In this document: one piece after another, positions 20,556 to 31,700 of the stretch
Layout: every line of letters starts with the position of its first letter
Position numbering within the stretch: position 1 is the first letter of the stretch
NCBI GenBank assembly: GCA_020465985.1
Contig: JAANYP010000721.1
Span: 186,001-250,000, forward strand
Direction: 5' to 3'
Length of the DNA stretch: 64,000 bases
Source of the DNA: Centrapalus pauciflorus
Taxonomy: Eukaryota > Streptophyta > Magnoliopsida > Asterales > Asteraceae
Notes under the pieces: generated by a model
Databases searched by the model: none
What the model was told of the DNA's origin: nothing
What the model saw: the letters and a program-made list of their open reading frames with translations, nothing else
Made by a program: the position numbers and the translations under genes

Positions 20556-22917
20556 TCTCTTCTTTTAAGCAGAAAGAGCTGCAATTCCCTGTTGAAGAAC
20601 CAACTAAGAATGCCTCCAGATAGTTTTCCTGGGCTTGGCAAACTAATTTTCTTCTTCATTTCCAATTCAGCCTTTTGTTCTTCCTTCTTAAACCATAAGT
20701 TTCTTTTCTCTTCATTTGTAAGTTCCCTGTCCGGTCTATCAGTATCTGAATCATCATGTATAGCTGATCTAATTACTTCTATGTCAATCGGACCCTGACT
20801 CTCAAACATATACTCTTCTATAACCGGCTGCTTCTGTATCACTATCTCATCTGCTTCATCATCTTCATCAATCAGAACTTCATCATCTGGGCTCCAATCT
20901 GGAACATTTTTCGGGAGAAACTCTCCTTCTTCAAGTTCTTCCAGATAATCTTCAAAATCAAAATTCAAATAACCATCATCATTAATTCTGGTTAAGGCTT
21001 CAATCATTTCTTGCTCAGTAGACTCTGAGGCTTCTGGAGCCTTGCCTTTCTCTTGATCTCCTCCTCCTCCTGATCCAGATGATCCAGGCTTCCCCTGAAT
21101 GTCAGCTTGCTGAGCAGTCTCTTGTCTGCTAGCTCACTATCTTTTTGATTAGTTGGGTCAACTCCTTCCTCGTCACCTCCTCTCTGAACTCCCCTTAACT
21201 CATCGCTTGGCAACTTATCTCCCCCTGAGCTTGTAGATCTTTCATTATTTGAGTTTGTAGCTGAGCATTTTGCTGCTCCAGCCTGGAGTTGTGTTGCTGC
21301 AACTTGTTCACAGCTTGTGAGAGTTAGAAGATTTGGACTGTCTGGAAAGCTACTTTGCCTTTCAACTCTGTGAATCGTTGATTTTCAGTAATGGAACGAA
21401 AGTTAATGGAGTTGATGTTGATGGAGTGGAAGTTGATGTGGATGGAGTGGTTATTGCGACAGATGGAACAGCAGTAGAAGTAGATGGAGCTCCCTGACGT
21501 ATGCGTTGACGCTTCGCCCTCTGTTGTGTAGCAATCACTGCCTCTTCTTCCAGGATAAAATCTGCATCTCCTTCATCTTCATCGCGGAGTGCCGGACGAG
21601 TCATTTTTCTTCTGCTCACAACTACTCTTGAGCTATTTCTTTCATAAGAAGTTGTTGGGTTAGCTGCTTCTCTTAACTCTTCATCTGAACTAGAGTCTGA
21701 GACTGATTCAGATGCTATCTCGACTACACCTTCTGTCGCTTTGTCCCGACTCTCTGTTCCTTTTGTCGCTTCTTCACGATTTTTGTTCCCTCAGATGCAG
21801 CAACCGGTGGCTGATATTCATCAATTTCCCTGAAAAGGTCATCCATGTCAGTAGGCGGCTCCAAAATCTCATGAACCAGCTGCTCTGCTATATTTTCCTA
21901 TGTTGCTGCTCCTTGTTCAACGATCTCTTGCAAAGTTTGTTCCCTCTGGTCAGGCTGGGGTGCCGATGTTAATGGCCCAGCTGCCTCAGTTGTTGATCTT
22001 GAACGTGGAGCTTCCCTAGCAACCGGAGCTCATCGTGACGGTGCTTGTTGCTATTGTTGTTGAGGTGCTTGTTGTTGTGGAGGTTGCTGCTGAAGAGCAT
22101 CAATATGCCAATTACCTCCTTCTGGTGCTACGAAATCAGGATCTATGACTGCACCAAACAACGAAGCCACTTGTGGCCTTAGTTGCTCTGCCCTTCTTGC
22201 ATTATGGGATTGGCAGTCAGCAAAATATTCTTTATCGATGATCGATACTCTAGTTTGCTCTGGTAGCATCGGTAATTCAGGCAGAAAATTCCTTATTATC
22301 ATCATGATAAACCTTGGGTACATCAAAAATCTTTCACGGATTGGAGAAGAGATTTAGTTGACAAACTCCCCAAAGAATATCTCTGAAAAGCTATACTGCT
22401 TGTTGTAGACGAGAGATATCATGACCGATTGGATCTTAGACACCATCGTGTCAAATCCCGCCTTCTTCGGAGCAAAACAGACCATGATAACGTGTACCGG
22501 ATAACGCCACTGGCCAATGAGACCACTTTTAACATACGATGCCTTGGTTATATCTTGAGCATAGCCCATCCTGAGGTAGGCCGCTTGCCTTATGGGTGCT
22601 GGGAAGTCAATTGGCCCAACTTCTTGCTCAATTGTCCCCAGTTGCAAGATCAATCGAGGATGATATGCGGAAAAAGCAATTGGACGTCCACCTACCCTCT
22701 TGCATAGAACTGTAGGTGTAGCAGTGCAATCTACTCGCAACGATTGCTAGAATTGTCGAACGTATGGAAGGATGATCTGCTGGTTGTGCGTTAGAGCATA
22801 TGCCACTCTGGATTGTGACAAAATTTCGATCATTTGCCGGTAAGGCTGAGCTTCTGGCAGCTGAAGGTCAACTGCCATAACCATGTTGTGCTTATTGAAG
22901 AATGCTCGATCTCCCAT
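20556..22917 (-). pseudogene. Accessory ORF3 of B, N-terminal and central part
   Basis: The ATG at 22917-22915 gives MGDRAFFNKHNMVMAVDLQL and then VAYALTHNQ and LPYVRQF, the conserved N-terminal pattern shared with A and E. Further pieces in shifting frames read FPAPIRQAAYLRMGY, MISLVYNKQYSFSEIFFGEFV and MMYPRFIMMIIRNFLPELP, then a Gln/Pro-rich stretch, an Ala/Thr/Ser-rich stretch, an acidic part (EDYLEELEEGEF, DEDDEADE) and a Lys/Glu-rich part ending KLSGGILSWFFNRELQLFLLKRRDG, where D is inserted. About 900 residues when whole. Stops near 22745 and 22350 and several frame changes. Not an enzyme I recognise; no signal peptide or membrane segment seen. Confidence 0.75.
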
Positions 22918-22926
22918 ATCTGCACA
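22918..22926 (-). promoter_or_regulatory. Splice-acceptor-like word before B ORF3
   Basis: The minus strand reads TTCTGTGCAG/ATATGG, with CAG two bases before the ORF3 ATG. A has GCGTGTGCAG/GAATGA at the matching place (59635-59649). Confidence 0.35.
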
Positions 22927-23599
22927 GAATTTATACACATAAACTGTTAGAAATTAATTTTGAAAAATTTAAGTTATTCGAACTTGTTTAAATTCGAACT
23001 TGATTAAGTTCGAATTTGAACATCTTCGAACTTACTTAAATTCGAGAATCTAAGTCATCCGAATTTACTTAAGTTCGAACAGTCTTTTGACCTTCGAACT
23101 TACTTAAGTTCGAGAATCCTATTCGAACATGTCTGACTTCAAACATATAGATATTTTGGACAAGTTCGAAGTCCTGACAAGTTCGAACCTTTAGAACAAG
23201 TTCGAGTGTTGTTGAACAAGTTCAAAGTCGGTCATTTTAAACTTCAAAACCACGATTTTAACCATTTAGACTTAATTAACTGTAGAATCTAGTCCTAATG
23301 GGTTCTAATCAAGTTTATTAATCATTAATTTTAAGTTTTTGAACCTGAAACTTGTGATTTCAACCACCTAGTTTTAAATGATGCAAAAACTCTAAATTTA
23401 TCTATTTTAGCCACTAAACAGGTCCTAATTGTACACATACTTAGTGATTGTTGGTTCAAAACACTAAAGTGTGTGGATAGGTTCGAGGAATAGTGTCAAA
23501 CTTCGAGAAACAGTCCTTTAAAATCGAAGGTCGATAAGTTCGTGGGTAAGTTCGAGAGTATAAATTCCAAGGTAGTGCATCAAATGAACACTGTTGACC

Positions 23600-23607
23600 T
23601 ATTTATA
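23600..23607 (-). promoter_or_regulatory. TATAAATA box upstream of B ORF3
   Basis: Minus strand GAATATAAATAGG, about 680 nt before the ORF3 ATG. A and E have the same 8-mer between pol and ORF3. Confidence 0.5.
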
Positions 23608-24240
23608 TTCAAACCTTCGAACTGACGTGAAGTTCGAACTTATAGTAAGTTCGAAGAGGACTTTGAACTTAATTGAAAATTTTGAAAATTCTTGAACAAA
23701 TCCAAAGTTTTCAACTTTTTCACCTAATGGAGATTTTCCAACTTTGCAAGACATTCACACTAAGAAACAGATTATCACGCAATTCTGTTTTTCCAAATAA
23801 AAATGCATCCAAGTTACTTTGACCTTGTTCCTATTTATTAAAATTATTAAAATTTAAGATACTTCTTAAGCTAAAATTAAATTAAATTAAATTAAATTAA
23901 CTCAAAAAAATTTAAAGATAAAAACACACTAACGGAATATTTTGCGAGATAGTCAAAGAAGGTTCAATCAGATAGCATTGGCAAACGCACTTTCAGTATA
24001 TCACTTTCGCACTTCAGAAAATTTTTTTCCTTTGATTGTTTGTCGTGATATGCACTTCAAGGTGATTGTTGGTATGTTTTTCCTTTTAAACATTCAACAC
24101 TTTGGAAATTCCTTTGGACTTTTTATTTATCAAGAAACTACTTTACATGTCCCATACTTAGACATACTTCTATGATCAAGGCAGACACACAATGATTATG
24201 ACTTTTTGGTATATGCAAATTATCTTTAAAAGGCAAACGT

Positions 24241-24427
24241 CGGACACAGTTCAGTATTTACATACAACAGAGTGTCTTAGTTTGTCTTAGAGTTCCTCTT
24301 ATGTTAGCAAGACAGCAGTGACAGGTCTTTACTCACGTACAACAAAGCGACTTATCTTGCTAGTTTAAGTCAGAACAGTGGTGACAGGTCTGTACTCACG
24401 TACAACAAAGCGACTTGTTTTGACTTC
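24241..24427 (-). repeat. Three-unit tandem repeat in B spacer
   Basis: Units of about 55 nt at 24307-24361 and 24369-24427 share GTGACAGGTCT, ACTCACGTACAACAAAGCGACTT; a decayed third is at 24241-24284. Unit ends are partly inverted (AAGTCA with TTGAC-type ends). A carries the same three units at 55728-55925. Confidence 0.8.
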
Positions 24428-24916
24428 CATTACTTTTTCCAAACCTTTTCTTTCTTTGCTTAAGATGTATTTTTGATGTTGCTATACATCCCCCAGATAA
24501 ATTTTCATACCTCATTCATAATCATTGTCTGTATGTCTCTAACATAGAAATTAACACATTTTGGTCATACATCTAAGTTAGTTGCACATATGACATTTTC
24601 TTAATTACTTTATTAGCTTTTAGGATTTCCTTCATGTATTATGCCTACCAACACATCAAACAAGAATGTGTATATCACTTAGATATTAAGGTGCATTTTG
24701 TGTGAAAGCTTAACACTTAGAGTTTGTTAGACTGTGCTAATTTTCGTCACTTTGAACCTTATGACTCTAAGACTTAACTCATTTTTCGATATTATATTTT
24801 TTTTTGAAATTTTTTTCATTTTCTCTCTTTTTTCTTTTGTTTTTTATTTTTAAGAAAGATAAACTGATAAACTAAACTAATAACTTACTACTAAAAGAAA
24901 CTCTACTAAGGTCAAG

Positions 24917-25480
24917 TTACTCTGGATTACGCATGTCATTTAGTTGAACTAACAAAATAAAGTGTGACTTATCAAATGCTTTTGTGAATAAATCTGCATT
25001 ATTGTCTTCCGTTGCTACTTTCACCAGCTTTATCAAGTTCTTTTCAGCACAATCACGTATAAATTGATGTCTTATGTCTATGTGCTTTGTCTTACTGTGT
25101 TTAACTGGATTGTTTGTTATAGCAATTGTTGATTAATTGTCTATCCTAATGGGAGTATGAGTATAAGTCAAACCGTAATCTCGCAATTGTTGTTGAATCC
25201 ACAGAACCTGTGAACAACAATTACCCGTAGCTACATACTCGGCCTCGCACGTTGATACGGCTACCGAAGTTTGTTTCTTGCATTTCCAGTATACGAGCCT
25301 CCCTCCAAGGAACTAACAACCTCCAGTCGTTCATTTCCGGTTCAAGCTACACCGCCATAGTCTGAATCCGTGTAAGGCTCCAATTCCAGATCTCCATTAG
25401 CATGATACCAAAGTCCCATCTTCGGTTTCGACTTCAAGTATCTCAGAATCCGCTTCACGGCTTTCAGGTCTCGAAGCAGT
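24917..25480 (-). pseudogene. RNase H of B
   Basis: Degenerate copia RNase H on the minus strand, with ADGDLELEPYTDSDYGG (first catalytic Asp) and the end VQLNDMRNPE before TAA at 24919-24917. Frame changes in between. A deletion joins YLTASRP of RT to a later segment near 25480. Confidence 0.65.
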
Positions 25481-26137
25481 TAAATACATAAGTGACCCGG
25501 TCATGAACCGATATAAGGTCGGATCCACATCAGTATTACTATCTATACCCGGTCCGAGATTATGATTCACTTGAATCGGAGTACTGAAATGCGCGGTTAG
25601 ATTTGTTCCTTCCATCCCGAAGCGTTCTAAAATGTCGTAGACATACTTCGTCTGATAAATAAACATTCCTTCTTTCCTTTTTTCAACTTGTAAACCGAGA
25701 AAGAAGTTTAGCCCTTCCGTAGCACTCATCTCAAACTTCGACTTCATAACCTTTTCAAAATCCTTGCACATTTGCTCGTTTGACGACCCGAAGATGATGT
25801 CGTCCACATACACTTGTACCAGAATAGAATCTTCACCTTTCCTTTTCACGATTAGTGTACTATCAGATCTCCCTCTCTCAAACCCATTGTCTAAGAGGTG
25901 AGTTGATAGTGTCTCATACCAAGCCCTAGGTGCCTGATGTAATCCATACAGAGCCTTATCAAGGCGATATACTCTATCGGGATACTTTGGATCAGTAAAC
26001 CCTGGCGGTTGTTCGACATACACCAATTCCTTCACCTTTCCGTACAGGAATGCACTCTTGACGTCGAGTTGATATACCTTAAACCCTTTGAAGGATGCAA
26101 AAGCCAGAAACAAACGAATCGCATCAAGCCTCGCCAC
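25397..26137 (-). pseudogene. Copia reverse transcriptase core of B
   Basis: An open stretch of 246 codons. It holds VYQLDVKSAFLYG (first catalytic Asp), YVEQPPGFTDP, LDKALYGLHQAPRAWY and LVQVYVDDIIFGSS (the YVDD pair), then FFLGLQVEKRKEG and a segment up to YLTASRP. After that the frame runs into shifted RNase H sequence (SREADSEILEVE). This part by itself keeps all RT catalytic Asp residues. It copies RNA to DNA in the particle. Upstream RT parts (26140-26560) are in other frames and have stops. Confidence 0.85.
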
Positions 26138-27021
26138 TGGTCCCTTTGACCTCGAGTCTCGCCTTTTTACGAGTAACTATACCCTGATCATCGCTTTTGT
26201 ACTTAAAGACCTATTTGGTACCTATAGCAACTTCTCCTTGAGTTAACGACACTAACTCTCATACTTCAAGTTTTCTGAAGTGTGACTGTTCCACTTGCAT
26301 GGCTTCAACCCAAGAATTTTCTTTTAGTGCCATTTGCACATTCTTTGGCTCTACTTGTGAGATGAAGCACGAGTCTAAACACGTGTGAAACACCTCGGAG
26401 TCATTGATCATCGATAACAACCCCGTGTTATTATTCACCCTACTCCTAGTTCTCACACCGGCATTTGGATTCCCTATGATACTCTCAATTGGATGATCCT
26501 TGTTTATCCTCGATGTCTCACTCTCATCGACCTGAAGATCATTTACCAAGTTCGATCCTATTTCACCTACTGGAGGTATGACTTCTGATGGAGTAATTTC
26601 TTCCTCATGATCACTATCTACGGAGGTAGAATCACTTGTCTATTGTCATTTGTAGGTAATTCAGGTTCATTATGGGCTGGAGAACTATCTTCTGTCGTTC
26701 TTGTCTCAGATGTTGATGGAATGCTTGATTTGGGAAAACCTTGACACTCGCCATTGAGATTCAATTATGAGATGTCATTTTCCACAGTACCTCCATTACC
26801 ACTAAACGGTATGTTAAATGATCCAAACACAGAGTCATAATCAAATAACCATTCAAGACCAGTTTGGTGTTCATGTGAATAACTTGTTACGTCAATGTTA
26901 AACACAATCTCAACCATACCATTTGTTTTGTTAAAAACTCTCTTGTTTGGTGAATTAGGAACATAACCTAGGAAATATCATTCGTCAGCCTTTTCACCAA
27001 TCTTAGGTTGATGTTTTATGT
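26138..27021 (-). pseudogene. Integrase C-terminal tail and RT N-terminus of B
   Basis: Minus strand, several frames. VNDLQVDESETSRINKDHPIESIIG and NAGVRTRSRVNNNTG (26259-26549), QVEPKNVQMALKENSWVEAMQ (start of copia RT) and, upstream, an acidic serine-rich linker. A's copy lacks the RVNNNTG to EAMQ segment, so B preserves what A lost. Confidence 0.7.
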
Positions 27022-27600
27022 TCAGTATAGTACACCCGGTACCCTAAACGGTTCAAAGCTATTTAAATTTGGTGGTCGTTTATTCAGAACTTCATAACAG
27101 GTTATGTTCAGTGATTTTAGAGTAAGGACCCGGTTTAAAACATGACAATCGATATTCACTGCCTCCCCCCAAAACATGGTAGGAATCTTTGAATCCGAGA
27201 CCATGGTCATTGCTGCCTCAATCAACGTCCTGTTCTTACGTTCTGCCTCCCCATTTTGTTGTGGCTCATAAGGTGCAGTAAATTAATGCACTATGCCTTT
27301 AGTCAAACAATATACACCAATTACTGCATTCTTAAATTCAGTTCCATTATCACTCCTGATACGTTTTACTCTTGTCCCGTATGAGTTGTCGACTTGGTCT
27401 AAGAACCCAATCAGCGTTCCAACTATTTAGTCCTTTGTACCTAAAAAGAAAACGCAAGAGAAATGTGAGTAATCATCAGTATTAACTAAACAATACCAAC
27501 TACCACCTATGCTCCTTTTGTTAATTGGACAAAAAAGATCCATATGCAGCAAATCGAAGGTGGAAGCAATCGAGTTCCGAATCTTTGACTTGTGTGACTT
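27022..27600 (-). pseudogene. Integrase core of B, downstream part
   Basis: LLHMDLFCPINKRSIGGSWYCLV (first catalytic Asp, 27427-27600), then after a stop the second-Asp region, SAPYEPQQNGEAERKNRTLIEAA (catalytic Glu) and IPTMFWGEAVN ... NKRPPNLNSFEPFRV. The frame is cut at 27600 by E and resumes at 39740. A stop near 27428 and frame changes break it. Confidence 0.78.
27596..27600. repeat. Target-site duplication of E (left)
   Basis: GACTT here and at 39735-39739. Removing E joins B's pre-integrase region in frame (KGKQHKKS, then HKSKIRNS). Confidence 0.92.
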
Positions 27601-27878
27601 TGTTAGGCACAAAAAGGCCTCAGTCAAACCTGTTCTGCATCTGAGGGGGAGATTAGTAATCAAACCTGTTGATGCTCTTGAGGGTAAAAGTTAAGGCCTG
27701 TTTATGTCTTAATAATAGCTAAAAAGTGATTTGCATTATCAGTCCAAAGCTGTTCTACGTGTTGCATGTGTTGCAAATAAGAAAGTCTGTCCAAGCTGTT
27801 TTGTCTGCTGAACAGGCTGGACATAAACTGTCTACGCTGCCCTACACTGGTGAGCAGCTTGGGCATTTTACAAGTGTT

Positions 27879-27915
27879 CTGTTCTTTGTGAACAGAACCT
27901 GTTCTTTGTGAACAG
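27879..27915 (+). repeat. Tandem hairpin in E LTR
   Basis: CTGTTCTTTGTGAACAG occurs twice in a row (27879-27895 and 27899-27915); each has a 6-bp stem and 5-nt loop. The 3' LTR keeps both at 38884-38900 and 38904-38920. Confidence 0.85.
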
Positions 27916-28311
27916 GCTAAACACTTTATGGAATGTGTTTCCAAGTCCTCATGTATTGTTTTTGGCAACAAGATCAGTTTACAAAGTCGAAGACAAAGTG
28001 GAAATCAGAACTGCTCTGCCTGCCCAAGCTATTCTGTTACATGAAGACAAAAGGTTATTTGAAAAAGGGTGACAGACCTTTTTCTTATATCAAAATAGGC
28101 CTTTACAAGGAAGAAAGACGCAAAGTTGACATTCCTTATTTGGTTAAAGGCAATGCAACAGTAGACAAAGTGAAAAGACAAAAGTTCTGCACATGTGAAG
28201 ACAAGTCTGCTTTTCAGAAAAGTGCAGAAAAGTTATGTGGTCTTTTCAAACAAGACTTCTCCTTTTTCATTCCGTCCAATGAATAACTTTCTCTTAGATC
28301 CTCTGAGTGAG

Positions 28312-28318
28312 TATAAAA
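28312..28318 (+). promoter_or_regulatory. TATA box in E 5' LTR
   Basis: GAGTATAAAAGGAAG, repeated in the 3' LTR at 39317-39323. It would place the transcription start near 28345. Confidence 0.65.
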
Positions 28319-28731
28319 GGAAGCTTCTAAGGTCAGAAAGAATAAGCAAAAAAAAAACTAAGTGCTGAAGCCAAGAGTGAACGTGCAAGTGTGTTCTTTT
28401 CATGCATGCAAGCCTGCCTGTGTAATACAGTTTACTTGTGTCTAAGCTGTTCTACATAAGCTGTCCCTCTAAGTCTTGTAAACACAGTGAGTGCTTCTTA
28501 GTGAGTGTATTCATTGTAAGCTAGTTTGAGTTAGTATTAGACTAGTGAACATACTGTTGTATCTGTCATCTCAGCTTGAACCTTTCCGCATTCAAGCTTG
28601 TTGGTAATTAACAATTTGTTGATAATACATACAAACATTGAGAAAATAGTCTGTAGTTTTTAAATTGCTGTATTCACCCCCCCTCTACAGCTTAAAGCTA
28701 TATACTTTGGGAACCTCTCGGGACCTACAAC

Positions 28732-28743
28732 TGGTATCAGAGC
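28732..28743 (+). other. Primer-binding site of E
   Basis: TGGTATCAGAGC two bases after the LTR; complementary to initiator tRNA-Met. Confidence 0.95.
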
Positions 28744-28790
28744 AGTTTAGAGTGTGTGTCATTCTAGATCTCTCATCCTCCCAAGTTTCC

Positions 28791-31700
28791 ATGGACAACA
28801 GTGTTGCAAATTCCTCATATTATGACAATGGCTCAATGGGTAAACCTCTAAAGTTCAATCATCAGAACTTTTCCGGTTGGAAGTGCAGAATGATGCTCTA
28901 CCTAGAGAATCTGGATGTACAACTACCAGAGATTGTAATGGAGGGTCCCTATGTGCCAACCTCTGTTACAACAATAACTCCTGCTGTTGAAGGAGCTGCT
29001 CCTGAGATCAGAACATTTGAGAAAGCAAAAGCTCAATGGTCTGATGAAGACAAACGATTGGTGGCTCTTGATGCAAAGGCCAGAAACAATCTGGTCATCT
29101 CTCTACCTGATGATGTGTTCAAACAGGTTGAGAAGATGAAGACTGCTAAGGAGATGTGGGATACTTTGTGTACCGTCTATGATGGACCTACAATCACACT
29201 GGATAACAGGATTAACAATCTTGTTAGACAGTATGAACTCTTCTTTGCAAAACCAAAGGAGACTCTCACAGAAACCTACACCAGGTTTACTGCTCTTGTG
29301 AATGATCTCAAAGCTGTTGGGATCACTAAGGACAGCCTTACTCTGGTAAACAAGTGTTTGGACATCCTCCCTGAAGAATGGAATTACTTTTCAACAATTT
29401 TAAGAAATTCAGGTACAATCAGAAGTATGGATCTTGTCAACTTGTATGGATCTTTACTAAATGATGAACAGTCAAGGCAACAGAAGAGAAATGCCTTGGA
29501 GATGTCTAAAAGAGGTGCAGCCTTTGTGGCTAATGTGAGACAGTCTGTGAGTCAGGTGAGTGATGTGTTCACTCAACCTGATCAACAGGATGATGACAAG
29601 GAGGAAGTGTCAGATGAGGAAGATAATGCAGATCTTGCTGAACAAGATGATGAGAAAATGATAGCTATGCTTGTCAAAAGGTTCAACAAGAAAAGGTTTG
29701 GAAGAAACATGCTGCAAGGAAGTTCAGGTGCTGGCAAAAAGAAGGCATTTGATAAATCCAAGGTTGAGTGCTTCAAATGTGGCAAAACTGGCCATATAGC
29801 TGCTGACTGTGTGTCAAAAGCTGTTGGTCAGTCATCCAAACCATACAAGACAAACAAGGATGATGGTTATAGGGTTAAGTACCTTATGGCCATGGCTAAG
29901 CTGAGGAAGTTGGAAAACTCAGTGGCTTCCAACTGCCAAAAGGGACTCATGGCAGAGACTTGTGACTGGGAGGAATCTGATTCATCATCTGATGAAGAAG
30001 ACAATCAATGTCTGATGGCCAACACTGATGTCCCATCAACAAGCAGTTTCAAACAGGATATGGCTGAAGCTGAAGCTTTCAGCAGCTTAGAGAACTGGAA
30101 TCCTACAATGATGTATAAGGAAAAACAACCTTCCCAGGTTTGGTACTTGGACAGTGGCTGCTCAGGGCACATGACAGGTTGTAAAGAATTGCTGAGTGAT
30201 CTCAGGCCTGAAAAAGGGCCAAAAGTCACATTTGGTGACAATGTACAGGGATCCACTGAGGGATATGGAACTCTTAAAGCTGGTGCTGCAGTACTCAGAA
30301 GAGTAGCCTATGTGGTTGGGCTAAAACATAACCTTGTTAGCATAAGCCAACTGTGTGATGCTGGCTACAAGGTTAATTTTGATGAGCACCTGGGTTACAT
30401 ATTGGATCCCCAAGGTAAAGTTGTGCTATGTGTTCAACGAAAGAAAGGTGTGTATGTTGTGGACATGCAATCTGCTGATCCCACAACTGAAACCTTTTTT
30501 CTCACAAGAACAAATGCAGACTTAAACTGGTTATGGCACAAAAGGCTGTCACATCTGAACTTCAAGAACATCAATAAACTCTGTAAGAAAGAGTTGGTGA
30601 CAGGTTTGCCTTCTATAACCTTTGTTAAAGATAAACTCTGCACAGCTTGTGAGAAAGGCAAGCAGAGGAAAACATCTTTTATATCCAAACATAATTTCTC
30701 TATTGATACTCCACTCTTCTTAATCCACATGGACTTGTTTGGACCTGTAAATGTCCCAAGTCTAGGAGGAAGAAGATACACTCTAGTAATGGTTGATGAG
30801 TTCTCCAGGTACACATGGGTGATCTTTCTGAAGAGCAAAGGAGAGGCTGCTAGAGAAATTATTGGATTTGTGAAAAAGATGGAGATGCTGAACTCTGCCC
30901 AAGTGAAGCAGCTAAGAAGTGATCATGGTACTGAATTCAGAAACAGTACTCTTGAAGACTTCTGTGAAGAGAAAGGAATTACTCAAAACTTTTCAGCTGT
31001 AAGGACTCCACAACAAAATGGAGTTGCTGAAAGGAGAAACAGAACTCTCATTGAAGCTGCTAGAACCATGCTGTGTGCATCAGGTCTACCTTCATCATTC
31101 TGGGCTGAAGCTGTCAACACTGCCTGCTTCACCCAAAACAGATCCTTAGTGGTGAAAAGGTGGAACAAGACTCCTTATGAACTGCTCAAAGGAAGGAAGC
31201 CAAATGTCAGTTACTTCCATGTGTTTGGGTGTCCGTGCTTTATTCTGAATCAGAGGGACCAACTGACAAAGTTTGAACCTAAAGCTGATGAAGGTGTGTT
31301 TGTTGGCTACTCTGCTATTTCCAAAGCCTACAGAGTATACAACAACAAAAGAAAGGTGATAGATGAATCTATAAATGTCACCTTTGAAGAGTCCAAGAAT
31401 GCTTCCCCCAAAGCTGTTCCTGAATCAGTTTCAGGTTAGCTTAACTTTGATGATCTGATGCATTCAAACAATGTAAAGGACTCAAAAGCTTCCACTACAC
31501 CCAGTGTGGAACCTGTTAATCATGATGGGCATGATGATGATTATGTCAATACATCCTGTGTGAATAAGTGTACTGACTTAATTACAACTGCATGTCCTGA
31601 ACCTATCAATGTTAATTTTCCTAATTCTTCTGCTGATATGTTCAACAGTGGTCAGACATGTTCAACAAGTGAACAGGCTCAAGGCAACAGTGTGTCTGAA

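Larger units (their letters stand above)
22940..24916 (-). other. Pol-ORF3 spacer of B
   Basis: No gene. From about 22970 to 23680 there are more than twenty TTCGAA- or CGAACTT-type words. A TATAAATA box lies at 23607-23600 and a three-unit dyad-containing repeat at about 24241-24427. AT-rich tracts fill the rest. A's spacer (55232-59646 without G) has all three in the same order. Confidence 0.7.
27601..28729 (+). repeat. 5' LTR of copia element E
   Basis: TGTTAGGCAC to GGACCTACA. Contains a TATA box at 28312-28318, a CCAAT word near 28276, many CTGTTC/GAACAG words and a tandem hairpin at 27879-27915. A 117-codon frame (27933-28286) is open in this LTR and also in the 3' copy. Confidence 0.95.

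Noticed and set aside
24241..24427. Tandem repeats in the spacers as a CRISPR-like array
   Set aside because: Only three units, no unique spacers of constant length, eukaryotic context.
27933..28286. 117-codon open frame in the E 5' LTR, also open in the 3' LTR (38938-39315)
   Set aside because: It lies in U3, mostly upstream of the TATA box, so the LTR promoter would not transcribe most of it from its own copy. No domain is recognisable. The same frame being open in both LTRs follows from their recent common origin and is not independent evidence.
28300..28345. Run of A near 28350 in E LTR as a processed poly(A) tail
   Set aside because: It lies in the middle of an LTR just after the TATA box and occurs in both LTRs, so it is part of the element.
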